From NCBI GenBank assembly GCA_011800155.1, contig CM022375.1, positions 868,001 through 932,000 of the forward strand: a DNA stretch of 64,000 bases, given 5' to 3'. The notes beneath the pieces are model-generated. The model had not been told where the DNA came from and did not search any database. It saw only the letters and a list, made by a program, of their open reading frames with translations. This stretch comes from Flammulina velutipes. Lineage: Eukaryota; Basidiomycota; Agaricomycetes; Agaricales; Physalacriaceae. Position numbers and translations under genes: made by a program. This document shows positions 1 to 12,304 of this stretch, piece after piece; the first letter of the stretch is position 1; the number at the start of each line of letters is the position of its first letter.

Positions 1-263
1 CACTCCAACAATGTCGATGACGGACTCCAGTCCTCGTTCATCGCCTTCGGGAAACTGATCAACAGGCGCCGTATCTATATTAGGTACCCTTGACGGCATG
101 AACGAACGACGTCGTTGTATCTGGAAGGATCATCAAGCCACAGTTCTTAGAACGCCTCCCATGATCCTTCGGGGTATGGATAAGCGCCCAACTGTATTCT
201 AACCTTCAGACCCCAGAACGTGGAGGTTTTCATATGGCTTAAAAGGCGCTTTGGGTCCAGGGT
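1..263. other. 5' flank without recognisable gene
   Basis: No supported coding sequence. A T/A-rich CTTAAAAGG stretch at about 238-246 lies just upstream of the zinc-finger ATG at 264. The corresponding position of the paralog at 27.4 kb has TTTATAAG, so this may be its core promoter. Confidence 0.4.
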
Positions 264-1590
264 ATGACTCCCCAGGACTTACTGATAGCCGCCATGGTCG
301 ACGTCCATGATTGCTCTCAGTGCCGCCGTACGTTCTCGAATAAAGACTCTCTCCACAGCCATTGCGTCTCAGCTAAGGATCATCTCTACTGTTCGGAGTG
401 TCGCCATCTGTTCTTCCAAGCTGAGTTCTTGGAGCAGGTACGTCAACGTTGTACAGATCCATCGATACGATGCTTATCCCTGTTTCAAAGCACCTCCAGT
501 CGGTCGTTCATGTTGCAAACGGCGGCCCAGCACCCGTGACGTGTTATATTTGCCATCGGGACCTTCATCACTGGGGTCGATTCGTCTATCACTGTTTCGG
601 TAAACACGAAGACCACTTCTTCTGCAACGAGGAATGCACCAAGGTTTTCACGACAGCTCCGCAACTCCAAGAGGTGAGTTGCTATCATGCTACCATCATC
701 TCATCCATCTTCTAATCTTTCCATCTCAAGCACATGAAGAACTCTCGACATCGACATCCTGCGCGATACGATAGCCAATTCGACGGCTATGATGATTTTC
801 GTTGCAAGAAATGTGTACTGCACTTCGAGTCAAAGGCGGATATGGACAATCACCTCACCTCGATGCATAACTGGTGCTTCGACTGCGCCCAAGGTTTCAA
901 GGATTTGGACGCTGTACGTATATCTCCTCCTCCTGTCTCATCAACACTGATTCTCTGCACAGCATAAACGTTCCATCGCCCATAAACCACGGACGATGAA
1001 ATGTGCTCTATGCCCCCAACTCTTCAAGGAGCCATCTAGCATCGCACTTCACATCGAATCTGGCGAATGTACACCGGGGCTCGATCGTCACCATGTCACC
1101 CAAGCTATCCAGTCGCTCAAGGTCAAACCTTCCATTCTCATCGGCGAGGACGAAAGTACCTCAGATGTCGGCGCCTCCATCTCGGGCATTAACGAGATCT
1201 TCTCGAGCGCGACGTCGGTGTCCAGCTCCATGGCCATCTCGCACGGGACGGTTACCGCCGAGATCGCCACAGAAGACGCATTCAACGGCATGGCGTACGA
1301 ATGCCCAACGTGCGAGAAGAGATTCGATACTCTTGATTCTTTGAATCTGCATATCAGGTCCGCAGCTCATGACGATGACAAGTTCAAGTATGTTCTTTTT
1401 CCTTACTGCCACTGGTAGTGCGCTCATTAGGCTCCGTAGGTGCCCGGACTGTAGCACGACGTTCACATTGTGCTCTGGCCTTATACAGCATCTAGAGAGC
1501 GAGTCGTGCGGTGCGGCGTCGATCGGGAGAGTGGAGAAGGAAGCGAATATGTTGACTGCGCAGTTCGCTAAGCTGCTTTGTGGCGCTTAG
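264..1590 (+). CDS. C2H2 zinc-finger protein, copy 1 (five exons)
   Basis: Model join(264..437, 491..673, 731..913, 963..1387, 1440..1590), 371 aa. Every junction has GT..AG ends and the phases close to a single frame ending in TAG. The protein is a chain of Cys/His pairs: CSQCRRTFSNKDSLHSHC near the N-terminus, CYICHRDL, CKKCVLHF, CALCPQLF, YECPTCEKRF with a following H-x3-H-like pattern, and a last CPDCSTTF finger in exon 5. A serine/threonine-rich linker separates fingers around residues 220-270. Such arrays usually bind nucleic acid, but no target can be inferred. The paralog at 26.1-27.4 kb has the same exon plan, with exon 2 (183 nt) and exon 5 (151 nt) of identical length, which supports the model. 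Confidence 0.85.
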
Positions 1591-1963
1591 TTGTAGCTGG
1601 CTCGTGATTTGTTTCTTGACGAATGTGTTCAGCCCCAGATCCAGGACATCAGTTTTCCAGCTTCATACAGAAGGAGCACAGGTCTGCGTTATTGAGTTCC
1701 GTCTATATTATATCCCGCACAGTTGTAAGGCCTCCATGGTTGAGGTCCATTTCTCTTCTTCGGTGTTCGGAAGGCTGAAAGACATTGGAAAGTACGGCTG
1801 TGTGGGGCACTGTAACACAGTGTAGGAGCAGTGTAGAAGTACAACATTGATTATCAGCAAAAGGCTGTTCAAGGCTGGCTGTGTGTTGAATTTGCTTCCC
1901 AACGGGAGAGAAAGAGTGAAGGTCAGTAGGTAGTGTCCTTGTTAGTAAGAATCAAGCCCCCCA
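1591..1963. other. Intergenic, nothing recognised
   Basis: Short overlapping open frames on both strands lack splice-supported continuation and family resemblance. Treated as 3' flank of the zinc-finger gene. Confidence 0.4.
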
Positions 1964-2595
1964 ATGTCTTCGCAGTCAATGTTGTACCCTTCTAAACGTG
2001 AACTCAGTAACCAGGCTCTCACGTTCATCCTTGGGTTGGCAACCAGTAATTCACCAACCTATGCCTCACTCATTGTCTCTGTCACTATTGTACTCTACCT
2101 ATTTATCCAACCACTGGTCCTCCCCGGCTTTATACTGTCCAGGACGCACAGCTGTATCACAGAAGCGCGACTGTGGCTGATCGAAGAACAATGCAGGCAC
2201 CAACCAGGAACCATGCACAGCATAACTGCCGCGGGACTACTTGATCTAGCTCGGTAGGCTGTGTTCAATGCTGTGGTTCAGTTCTATTTATTGACAATCT
2301 CCTACCTAGTATCGCAGAACGCGTGGAAGCCCTAGATACTCAACACAATATGGACTGTACCTTTCGGAACATGTTTCGATATATCGCTACATTTCCGAGA
2401 ACTGTCAGAGCTGCCCGGGAATGTCATTCCGATATGTTGTCACTCCGCACAGCTCTCGAGTCGGATCTGATGGGTCAGAAGGTAAAGTCAAGTTCACTAT
2501 CTTATATAAGTACTGCCTTCTCAAACCATCACCAGGTTCAACCTTCCTTGGCACCAAGGCACCGTCATCGGCCTTGTGAAGACAGCCTTGCCTAG
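1964..2595 (+). CDS. Hypothetical protein with one membrane segment
   Basis: Phase-consistent model join(1964..2253, 2310..2481, 2536..2595), 173 aa. The first intron starts GTAGGC and ends CTACCTAG; the second is 54 nt and could also be read through in frame. A hydrophobic segment at about residues 40-58 (ASLIVSVTIVLYLFIQPLVL) looks like a single transmembrane helix. The C-terminal part (MFRYIATFPRTVRAARECH) is helical and basic, the style of small agaricomycete proteins of unknown function. I do not recognise a named family. It could be a non-coding chance ORF, but two phase-compatible introns argue for a gene. Confidence 0.4.
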
Positions 2596-4228
2596 TGACT
2601 GAGTAGGGGCGGGCCGACAGGCGGCAGAATAACAAACCGACGACTTGAGTGTACATTATTGGGAGCAAATGAAAGATACAATATATCTTATATATTAAAA
2701 GACAAGTGGCCGATTCCTAATGCCATTGGTCCGATCGCGAAGACAAACAAAACGGCCTTCTCTTTGGCTCCCCGGTAGGTTTCGGTCCGTTTCTGGACCA
2801 GGTCTGGATTTATGCGCCACACTGGTGGCATCAACAAGAAGTGTCGCTTCAGTGTGCAGGGCATTAATTACATGAGAGTATATAGTGGCAATGACTGACT
2901 TGCAGCACCATGTCCGAGGCTACAGAGACTCAAGATGGGCTGCACCATAGTGACTACGCCACAAATCATCCAGTGGTTGACACTGGTTGTATTGTATGGC
3001 ATGGCCAACAACGGACGTGGGAGAGAATAGACAGTAGCGTTTAACTTTACACATTAACACGGGCAACAGAATATTAGTGTCCGACAGAGAAACATTGATA
3101 GTAGATGCATGTTTGAGGGAATTCTGATGTTAGTGCTCTGACTGAATCATGGCAATGGCTCAGATAGCTTAGGTTTCAGTTCCGTGGCGTAGCCACGGGT
3201 AACTGCTAGTTTCCTAACACGATACTACTGCTCAGCACTGACAAGCGATGATCCTGAAATGTCGGCCCTGTTATTCCGTTTCCTCATCGTCCCTATGCAT
3301 GCCTCAAAGTATAGTGTATAGTCGATATTCTCATTCAGATATCCGACGTTCGCGCGCCCGACCGTATATTTACCTACAACCACGAAATAAGTACGTGGGA
3401 TTGGCAGTTGGAGACTCATATCTAGCGCAAGATTGTTGAGCAGCTCCATGGTCGCCTCGTTCGGGACTACTACCACAAAGGTCACCATAGAAGATTACAT
3501 GATGCGTCGCCCGGAGATGATACTCCTCGCTGCCCCCCCCCCAAAAATGCGTAACTCCTCAAGGCGCGCCACATGTCCTCCCATTTATTCCAACACCACG
3601 ACCCCAAAATGTGGGTTCAACATCATCCATCCACATTCCCGCGGCAATTGACAACCTCGTCAAGTTTGGGAAAGGATGGGGTGTAGAAGTTTTAGCACGT
3701 GGCTACTACTGGATGTGTCGTGGAATCTTGGAGAGCTCAGAGGGCGTCTGTAGAGGCGATGCAAACGACACTTTGGTTTAGGTGGAGTGATAGATAAACC
3801 GAAAAGGAGTATCACAAGGTAGTAGGAGACGGGGTTGAATCTGGGGTAAATTTCTACATCGCGGTGAGCTTTGGGAGGTAGGGAAGCATGCGTGATACAG
3901 CCCAATTTCAGATCAAGCGGCGCGGCTCCAACAACGTTCGGTTTACATCGTGTCGTACAGATGTGAGGTGGACGAGCCGTAGGGTCCTGGGCGACAGGGG
4001 AGGTCCTTCGATTGGCAGAATATGGCAGCGTGCTCAGCGTATCGGAAAGTAATTGGGGACCGAAATCATGTGCAGGCAAAGGAGGTCACCATCTCTGAAG
4101 AGAGATGAGCACTGACGAGATGGATGACTTCATAGATAGACGCACATCGGGCCCTCTCAAAGCTACCAGTCTTGAACCTGCGTGGCGCGCTCAGTCCATA
4201 TCGGATTGCTACCTCGACAAACGAATAT
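2596..4228. other. Long intergenic stretch, nothing supported
   Basis: AT-rich runs, a C9-10 homopolymer at about 3533-3542 and only low-complexity ORFs. The 139-aa minus-strand frame at 3660-4079 has no domain-like pattern or splice support. Confidence 0.4.
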
Positions 4229-4288
4229 ACCCCCTCGGAGGGATCGAACCTCCCCAGCTATGATGCTAGGCTCCGAACAGCGAGGGGG
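4229..4288 (-). repeat. tRNA-like T-arm element, copy 1
   Basis: On the minus strand: 5' CCCCCTCG, a ~28-nt variable middle, then GGAGGTTCGATCCCTCC, which folds as a 5-bp T-stem with a TTCGATC loop, then CGAGGGGG complementary to the 5' end. The GGTTCGATCCC core matches a RNA polymerase III B box. At ~59 nt it is too short for a tRNA with D and anticodon arms. One of five dispersed copies. Confidence 0.7.
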
Positions 4289-4824
4289 ATGGGCAAAGCG
4301 TTCAAGGCATTCAGCGCTCAGTGGAAACAAAGGGAAAAGTCGTGGACGACGCCAATGCTGGAAGCCGTCAGAAATTAAATGAGGAAAACCAACTACGACA
4401 GACCGAAATGAATATGCGGTGGCTCGCCGTCGCAAAGCCATCTTCTCCTTTCGTGAATGAGCAGCTCCTCGTCGATATTTAGACTCGATTGGCAAAGACA
4501 AAGCGGATGGTGACACTCCGACGTATGTCGCCCAGCGCGGTGCGAGAAGTCGTCGGTACGCAACAAGATAGCCTCCATTGTCGAGAACGACGACGACAAC
4601 GAAGACTTGGTGGTAACACGAAGAGAAGGCCTACCAAACTTGGACAAAGTGAACACGTCAGCCATTCAGACCCAGAAAGGTAATGAACGCCCCAGGAATT
4701 CTCATACACATTCAGCGCATTCACCCTACACCGAATAATCATCTTTCCAAAATCTCCTCCGTTACCCTCGCCAACTTCCTTCATTTTCCGTCGCGTCTCA
4801 TTCTAAAGTCCTTAACAATTCCGA
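4289..4824. other. Intergenic, nothing recognised
   Basis: Overlapping short frames on both strands without family resemblance. This is the 3' flank of the minus-strand F-box gene ending at 4825. Confidence 0.4.
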
Positions 4825-6607
4825 TTAAATATGAAACCTGCTACAAAGGGAACACGGCGCTTCAATAACTTTGACCTTACCGCACACATTCTTCCAGTTT
4901 TCTCCTTCGTAGATAGCTTTTGCAGGCAACAGTAATGATCTGCTCCCTGAAAACCTCACCTCGGAAAGTTGTTCCACACGTCCGCCTTCATGACGACATC
5001 GTGATTCTAAAATCTCGAGGACATCTTCCGGAGATACAACCAGCACACGCCTATCGACACCCAATATGGTCAAATGCGGCAAAAGAACAGGTTTGTCTGC
5101 GACGACGAGCAGAGTGTGGAGCACAATGATAGACCGGACATGAAGGGACGTGATTGAGGCATATGTTGTAAGAAATGCAACACATTTATCGGGAGAATAT
5201 GCACAGTCTACACAGAACTCTCGGAGATGAGGAAGAGGTCCAAATAGCTCCAGGTCGACTCCAGCAGAGACTGAGAGAGCGGTCACCGTCCGAGTCAATG
5301 ATGGTAGATAGAGGAGATCCAAAATATCCAGGATGCAGGTTGAACGGAAACCGAACGAGGAATAGGCGATGGAAACAGAGCGGAGGGTAGATAGCGACAA
5401 TGGCACAGGTACGTCGACGGGGAAAATACTGGTAGGAGATGCGTTTTTCGGAGTCAGTTCAAGATCAAGGGTGAGATGTTCCAATGCGGTGAGTTTGTGA
5501 AGATATCGAAGGCCGGGCAAGGTGCATGAATAGGTTGTTATCCGCTCCCACTGTACATCGATGTTTATTTCAGCGACTCCACCCAGCTTTAGGCATGAAA
5601 GATTTGGCGCACGGGTGAACATGGAAATTGGCTCGGTGTTGAGTGGATCTCCAAATAACACGAGTGTTGTCAAGCGGTCAAAGGAACAAAGGCTGACTGG
5701 GGAAAGGAAACCAGGCCGGGCCGGGAGCTCCAAAATCTTCCAACGTCTCGTCGTCGGTGGAAGAAGAAGACGATGAATTTCATCCACGCGGGAGTCCATG
5801 TTGTACCCGGCGGAAACGAGGTGAATAAACAGGTCGCAGTTCATGGAGCGCGGGATGACTACACTCCATTCTTCCAGCAGACTTTGGATGCTGCCATCAC
5901 TCCTCATCTCGCGCCAGGGAATAATGATAGTCGACCACAGGGAGCCCGACGAAAGTGTTAGAGCGCGCCAGCGCCGGGAAATGTGAGATAGTGTCCAAGG
6001 CGCACGACCCTCCCTCGTTGTTTGTGACCAGGTATACCACTCGAAGATCTCGAGAAGAATGTCGTCTGGAATGGAGTGGATGGGGTGGAAGACCGCTTCG
6101 TGTTGCGCGATGGAAAGTGTGCAGGTCTCTTTTGCATGCCTTATGCGAGATAGAATAGATTCCATAGACGCGATGCACCCATCGATATCTGCAGAGACGG
6201 AACGAACGGTGTCGACGCTCGCTAGCAAAGACGGTAAAATTTGGTTATTGGGAGGGTCGTTCGTCGAGAACAACTTTAGTAGCGCATCTGGAACGATGAG
6301 GGTCTCCAGCGCTTCGACCTTGCAGAGATCACACCCGTGCATTACATGAGACACGGAAGAGCAACGTCTAAACGTCGAAAACTAGATTAGTCTCAAACGA
6401 CGAAAAACAGTGACAATTTGCTTACTCCGCTCCTGGGAGGAAGGTCATTCTTATCCAGAAGGGTACACGGTGAGGCTGGATCCTGAAACATCGTTAAACA
6501 ACTGGTGACGGCTGGTTATAGCGTAAGACATACCGATTACTCGATAGAAAGAAAGCAAGAGATGCCGGAAGGATCGGTCCGAAACCCGAAACATTGCGGG
6601 TTCTCAT
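4825..6607 (-). CDS. F-box-like protein, IPDD-type
   Basis: Model complement(join(4825..6367, 6426..6482, 6534..6607)), about 557 aa, phases closed. The F-box core is HPIHSIPDDILLEIFEW after a helical region of about 100 residues (LPSLLASVDTVRSVSADID) typical of agaricomycete F-box-like proteins. The rest is leucine-rich with irregular repeats (LTTLVLFGDPL, LSCLKLGG). An F-box normally binds Skp1 in an SCF ubiquitin ligase while the C-terminal part selects substrate; the substrate is unknown. The 57-nt middle exon matches the 56-nt second exon of the paralogs at 17.3, 20.6 and 60.9 kb. The start is uncertain: ATG at 6607 has A at -3, with in-frame ATGs also at 6649 and 6706. The long last exon alone is secure. 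Confidence 0.75.
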
Positions 6608-6933
6608 TTTGACAGCATGTATCTCCAACACAGACGGCGGACATTGCATTTCCCGCGTAGCCGTGCGTTCACGATAACTTGCTAAGGGTTCTTGTAGGTC
6701 GAGCATCGACTCTCAGTCGATACATACAACTGTTGTTCGAGACGGGGGGCGCAACTGATGGAATCATGTTCCGGGTAAGGCATCGTACAGAATAAAGCAA
6801 CCTAATTCTAACTGCGCCACATCATCCCCTTGTTCGCGATGGCATCCACCTTCCACCAATGTTCGTCCACCTCCGAACAACGACTTTTATTGTTCATACT
6901 ACGCGCAAACACCACGATGTAAATAGTTTGTGA

Positions 6934-6940
6934 TATAAAA
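6934..6940 (+). promoter_or_regulatory. TATA-like box upstream of F-box-like gene
   Basis: TATAAAA, about 60 nt before the ATG at 6999. A related GATATAAAGGCGCG lies at about 9954, before the decayed relative at 10 kb, so the core promoter was probably copied with the gene. Confidence 0.4.
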
Positions 6941-6998
6941 CCGCGCACCCGAGTGTTGGGCCTCACTTCTTGCGCCCACATTGTCACCATTGTCACCA

Positions 6999-8238
6999 AT
7001 GCCGTCTGTTCCGTTGGAGCTCAAGGCTCTCGTCGTCCACGAACTTGCAAACGATCAAAAGGCTCTTTCAGCGATCAGCCTAGTCTGGCCAGAGACGATC
7101 CCATACATTCGAGAACATCGCTTCAAAAACCTCCAAGTGCTCGGGTCTGATCAATTATCGCGCTTCCTCCAAGTCATAGGCGGCGCTCCCACTGCTTTAT
7201 CCACAATTCGTTCCATCAACATAACCATGTCCATTTTTACCGGAACAATGTTGCCAACGATGGATGAATACACAAACTTGATGACCTTCATCATGAGGGC
7301 ACCCAACCTAGAGGAGCTAATAATGCAGAGTGCTGATCTCTCCCAATTCAATATCATCTTGGCCGGAATTTCTTCGTCGCCCCATGCGCCAATCAACGTC
7401 AGGACACTCGATCTCCAAAGCTCTCACACGTGTACCCTCACAGTTCTCCTCAACATCCTCCATTCCTTCCCCCATCTCACCACCCTAACCCTCGCACTGG
7501 TGGCTATCGAGGATCTATCCCGGCTGGCCAGCCACGTCTGGAACCTCAACACTCACTTCCGCCCAGACCACTGTGTTATATGGGATCCGCAAGGCTTCGA
7601 GGCCCCGGAGGAGGTCCCACAGATCACTTCCCTGTGTATTCACTTTTCCTCTCCCTCGGACTTAATGCTCTTGGACCTCCTCGCGAGTCCCAAGACACCC
7701 TTCCCGAACCTCGAGGAGATCACGTTGGTGGATGATTTCCTCCCGATGTGTCGCCCGCGGCGTCTTCCTGCGCTTTTAGAGCGATATCGAAATACGCTAC
7801 GTGTCCTGGATCTACTAGGTGACGGGCCCCTCCGGTGCGAGAGTGAGTCTCCGTAATCTCCCATATGCCTAAACTACCTTCTGACCATGATACCCCCGTG
7901 CAGCACCCGTCCTCGCATTGCCCCCGACTTTGGAGCACTTCAAGTTCACAGTAAATTACACAAAATTGCTGGGCAACTTCTGCGAGACACTTTCTTCTTC
8001 AGGATCATTGCTGAGGGAGGTGACTATTAATTTCCAGTGTGCTATGGTATATTCCGGGTATCCTTTGCCGGATACGACGGCTTTGGACACATCCATAGCG
8101 GCCATGCCGGGACTGGAGCAGCTGCACCTGAAGGTGCGCCCGCACATGAAGAAGTCGGTTGAAGAGGGATTTAGGAGATGTCATGAGAGGCAGGCAGAGG
8201 GACGACTGAAGATCGTTTGGCATGTGTGGGAAATTTGA
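6999..8238 (+). CDS. F-box-like protein, PLE(I/L)KAL family
   Basis: Model join(6999..7842, 7904..8238), 392 aa. The 61-nt intron is phase 1, as in every family member here. The N-terminus (VPLELKALVVHELAND, then SLVWPETIPYIREHRFK) is F-box-like. The body has leucine-rich stretches (APNLEELIMQ, FPHLTTLTLALV, FPNLEEITLVDD) and a conserved block CRPRRLPALLERY just before the intron. The second exon carries the PPTLEHFKF block and the basic end EEGFRRCHERQAEGRLKIVWHV. The likely role is an SCF substrate adaptor, by family only. ATG 6999 is chosen because all relatives begin M-x2-(I/V/F)PLE(I/V/L)KAL; a TTG-initiated extension is not needed. Confidence 0.8.
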
Positions 8239-8928
8239 ACTTATTGCTCGTGGTACTCAAAATGAGAGCATGTAATCACAATCCTTCTGGCAAGACCACT
8301 GTTCCGTCTCTGCGTCTCAAAGTGTTAAGATATGCATCGTAATTATGCGGGACATTGCGATATCGATCAAATGGGCATAAGACTTATACGCGCTGTCTAT
8401 CAAGCAACAAAGCCTCTATGCATTCTCTCCGTTCTTTCTGAAAGCAGATGCAGTCGCTGGACATAACTTCTACTAAGCAGCTAGTGGCATTAATGGGCCA
8501 GGGCGCTTGGCGTCATATGCAACGCCGTTACAATAATACTTCAACGTCACCGCAAGCCCTGGGCGTTCATTGGATGGCGACGTGTCTGCTTTGATGGCCG
8601 TGCCATTCTCTTCCGCTGCTACCACCATCATCCCTGTGCGGATGACACCTCTTACTTCTCGACGCTGAAGCGCACGCCCTCGTATTCAGCGCGTAGGCGA
8701 TTCTTGGACTGCATCGACTCGCTCTGGCAAGGCTCACATCGAAGGGATCCAGTAGGGCGAAGTTATGAATGGGATAGCTGCGGATCGTCATCTTCCTCTC
8801 TGTGTGTCGTTTTCCTTCTCTTTCTTCGTTGTTTCAGCTTCCTAAAGTCTGCATGTAAACGTTCCTCTGCGCCTACCACCCATATCTCATCCACGGTCGC
8901 ATTGGCCTTTGGCTCATTTCCTATATCT
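8239..8928. other. Intergenic, no gene recognised
   Basis: Only short unsupported frames on both strands up to the tRNA-like element at 8929. Confidence 0.4.
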
Positions 8929-8978
8929 CCTCCTCGCTGTTCGGAATTTCTGGGGAGGTTCGATCCCTCCGAGGGGGC
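8929..8978 (+). repeat. tRNA-like T-arm element, copy 2
   Basis: CCTCCTCG ... GGAGGTTCGATCCCTCC, then CGAGGGGG, followed by CATATTCG. The middle is the shortest of the five (about 12 nt after CTGTTCGG). The 5'/3' pairing includes one G-U. Confidence 0.65.
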
Positions 8979-9989
8979 ATATTCGCTGGCGCATCATGGA
9001 ACCACTGCGTCTGCTTCCATACATGCGATATTCGACCTCTATGCCTTCCGACAGTGGTTTATCCGTGCATTTTCCTCCAACCACGGCTTAGCTTTCTGAA
9101 GACACCGAACTTCAGGATAGGAAGACGAGGCCTCGCCCAACAACTATGAATGTGTCCTCTCGTCCATCGTCCAAGACGAGCCAAACACGCACTGGTTCTG
9201 TCTGCTTCACCTTTGTTCGTCGCGATGGAAAAAGTCTACCTTCCCATACCCCACGCTACTGCAACGTGAGGTCCGTCTTTCTATCCACCGCTGCTCAATC
9301 AAATATAGATGAACCCATCGGAATGTCAACGGCCTTCGTCATTTGCCAGGTGCTTATAAACCTCTTATTCGTTAATCGTTCCTTCATCTCTAGTAATTTC
9401 TTTGGCGATAAACTGATTTCGCGCACATCAACTGTGCGAGGTTGGCTACTACGCATAACTCACTGGCTATTTTCGCCCTTGGACTCGAGACGATCTGTCT
9501 GCTGTGCTGAGGTCGATCCCGTCGGGCTTTGCACCACGTTCAAGTGGCCGAAACTTACTTCGTCTCTTTTCAGGCGACGTAGTTCGATGACGCTTCGTCT
9601 ATAATTGTAGCAACATCAATGAAGGGACTCTGTTCCGCATAGTTCGATCCCGTGTGGCGTATCAATGCGAAAAGAGGCTCGAAGTTCTTGTTTCGTTGAA
9701 CGTCCACTCTGCGTTATGACTTCACGTATGTTCTTCTATCTGAATGTAGCGTGCTCATCATAGTCCGAATTAGATGATGACATTTGCATCTAAAAAGTGA
9801 GCTGGGCAATCCGCCGGCGATAAGAAGGCAAACATATTGACTGCGCATTTCGCCAAGTTACTTCTCGACAAACGCGATGTAATTTGATCGTGTCGGCGAG
9901 CCATCTCTGGACAGCAAGTTTCATTGTCCATACCACGCAATGAATATTTTATGGATATAAAGGCGCGGGGGCCTTCTACCCCCCAAGTT
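8979..9989. other. Intergenic; ORF without family resemblance
   Basis: A 152-aa plus-strand frame at 9146-9604 has no recognisable motif, conserved intron or paralog in the window. Probably non-coding or decayed sequence. Confidence 0.35.
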
Positions 9990-10536
9990 CTTGAGCATGT
10001 CCATTCCAAAAGGTCTCGTCTCGCACACATTAGTTATGTATGGCCCGAGACAATCCCTTGCCTGTACTCCATTCCATCGACCCGCCGCCCAATACTCAAA
10101 GTACGCACATGTCCGTAGTCCTCGATTCCCTCATCATGCACCCTGCGTTCCTTTCCCCATCTGGACTCTCAGCGCAAACCATTCCGAGTTACGCTGGATC
10201 GAGGCCCTTCCTCCTCTTCCCGAACCAAGAATGAAACCTTCCCAATGCTGTCTTCCACCTGCGCGATACAACAATTCCTAGAATTCTTACTTCAACGACG
10301 TGTGTCCCTCATCTTCTCATCTCCCGTGCCCTCACTGTAAGCGTCACAAAGCCCCTGGCCAAATTCTGCGATCGTTGAGGAATGTCAGCATCGACTTCCC
10401 TAGCGGTCGTTTGTCGGATATGGTGGCTTTAGTGGGAATGGAGCAGTTGGATATGACGCTGTGGTCTCCCAACTTGACGAATGTACTTGAAGAGGATGTT
10501 TTAGGAAGCAGAACTGAGGGTGATTTGGACCTGTAA
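9990..10536 (+). pseudogene. Decayed F-box-like gene (PLEIKAL family)
   Basis: Two islands of resemblance remain. At about 10008-10060 the frame reads SYVWPETIP, matching the family's SLVWPETIP block. At about 10370-10500 it reads RNVSIDF then DMVALVGMEQLDM, matching HVSINF and NMVALDKVLVEMPGLEQLDL near the family C-terminus. The leucine-rich centre is largely missing and no single frame connects the islands. An upstream TATA-like stretch resembles that of the intact gene at 7.0 kb. Confidence 0.6.
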
Positions 10537-11178
10537 AATGGAAGTGCACGTGCTACGTGTGCGTTGCATTATTTTAAAATGGAAGATGTGACGGAGAAGA
10601 TGTTTTTGCAAGATGGGAGGCCCGGGTCGTTAAAGCATAAGAATGCGATTTCGTTTTAAGACATGCAAATAGTACTATTGTGCAGTTCCAAGCGTCGCTT
10701 TGCCCTAGAGAGAGCATGTGAATGCATAAAGAGGTCGCATCGTCGTGAGAATCTGAGGCGTTCATTGCCCGTTTGGGTTGCTGACGTACACGGCACTCTC
10801 TTTTAGTTACCACCACCTTTGCATGCGTGACTACGACGTCCACGCCGGCTCCTTCTGAACGAAGACTCTTTGAATCACGAGCATCCTGCCGTATATGGAT
10901 ACCTCAAGACACGACGGACGACGTGCAGCGTCCAACTTATCTGTGTCGTGTTTTGTTACTGTTGGCTGGACGTCGGCGAGCGGATATATGCGTGGGAGGC
11001 AGGCGTCGATTCACAGGGAGATGGTGCAAGTGGATGATGGATGGCTTGGCAAGTCTTCGGTGCGTGCTAGCTGGTCTCTTCCGTTCATCGTCTATTATCG
11101 CCATTCTTCGCGCGCAGGTTGCACCTGGAGTCTTTCGTCGCTAAAGCCCGCTGCTGGCCCATCTCCTTCAGAATTCCT
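10537..11178. other. Intergenic, nothing recognised
   Basis: Short frames only; none continues across plausible splice sites. Confidence 0.35.
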
Positions 11179-11238
11179 CCTCCTCGCTGTTCGGAGCCCA
11201 GGGCAACGCCTGGGGAGGTTCGATCCCTCCGAGGGGGC
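11179..11238 (+). repeat. tRNA-like T-arm element, copy 3
   Basis: CCTCCTCG, then a middle that forms its own 6-bp hairpin (CCCAGG-GCAACG-CCTGGG, sharing its end with the T-stem), then the invariant GGAGGTTCGATCCCTCC and CGAGGGGG. Same orientation as copy 2. Confidence 0.65.
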
Positions 11239-12148
11239 ATCACCAAGACGCTTTGTTCGAGCCGTTGTTCTGCATAAATTCGCAGAATTCGAGGTGCGTC
11301 TTCTTCCATAGCCCTTTAGTGTCGTCTCAATTCAGTTTCCTTCAGACGATCCACCTTCGCGCTCCCTTGTTCCCAGCATATGTGTCCAACTAAGAAATTC
11401 ATGGGGCGGCGATTGAAGACTCCTCGCGACCGAATCTCCAGAGGACGGTTCCGCTATCAAACATATGCGCGCGCGTTTCAACAACTCAAAATGGGTGTAT
11501 ACGTCCTATCGCTCGATCTCGCCATCAAGTTCCCATCCGCAGCGAACAATGTGCCAAAAATTCACTGCCGACTCGTCCTCGCCGTAATCTTCCTTCCCCA
11601 CTGGCTGTCGCCTTACTGCAGTCTGCTTCACAGCTGTTGGTCTCCGTTGATCGCGATTCGCAATAGGGATGCTACCTTCTCGTATGCACGCCTAACCGCT
11701 TCTCTATACGCACCCTTGGCATCCAACCAAAGAATGGCGAAACGTTTTCTTTTCTGTATGCGCGGTGTCTCTGGGTCAGATATTCCAGAACTCCTGTTTG
11801 TTGATCCTCAATTGGTGTGTTCATCGGTCTCTGTGCTTTCCTTCTCGCTAATACCTCGTCTCTCTAAGCCTCGTCCCTGCGTCCATGTACCGTAACTTCC
11901 ATTTCGTTCAAAGTGTTCTAAAAAACCAGGCCTTCGAGAAAAGTTCGTCGTTACATATCAACGCAGGGCGCTCCCATGTACTACGCCATGGTTATATATC
12001 GAATGGTACTGCAGTAACACATGCGTTTGGCTCACTTTACTTCTGTCCTACACAATGGCAATCGCTCAAGATAAATCTTCGATTCGTATCGACGAGTTCC
12101 GATGGATATTAGCGCCTCCATCTCTTATCAGCGAGATCCTTTTGAGTT
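11239..12148. other. Intergenic with an unsupported 171-aa frame
   Basis: The frame at 11380-11895 is basic in its first third and has no recognisable domain, paralog or splice context. Not called as a gene. Confidence 0.35.
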
Positions 12149-12304
12149 CTGGACGAGGTGCTCGCTGGTATGGACTCTCTGGAACGACTGGATATCTGCA
12201 CTGTGTTTGCGCCAAAGGATAAGGTCGAGCGGGGATTCCCGAGATGTGTAAGGAAACATAGAGAGGGAGGATTGAAATTGATTTGGCTTGGGCTTAGATG
12301 CTAA
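12149..12304 (+). pseudogene. 3' fragment of an F-box-like gene
   Basis: A 51-codon frame ending in TAA reads LDEVLAGMDSLERLDI, then FAPKDKVERGFPRCV and GGLKLIWLG. This is the extreme C-terminus of the gene at 24703-25908 (LDEVLAGVDSLERLSI, FAPKDTVERGFPRCV, GGLELIWLG). The rest of the gene is absent upstream, so it is an orphan 3' end on the opposite strand from its closest relative. Confidence 0.75.

Noticed and set aside
3660..4079. 139-aa minus-strand ORF
   Set aside because: Low-complexity Pro/Ser/Arg composition, no paralog, motif or splice support.
4229..4288. Functional tRNA gene
   Set aside because: The T-arm and an acceptor-like stem are present, but the ~28-nt middle is too short for D and anticodon arms, and the middle varies freely among copies.
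9146..9604. 152-aa plus-strand ORF
   Set aside because: No motif or relative in the window; codon pattern not distinguishable from the shadow frames around it.
9640..9660. Sixth tRNA-like element (GTTCGATCCC at about 9641)
   Set aside because: Only the ten-base core matches; the T-stem and outer stem are missing.
11380..11895. 171-aa plus-strand ORF
   Set aside because: No recognisable family, no intron structure, and it sits among decayed sequence; likely chance.
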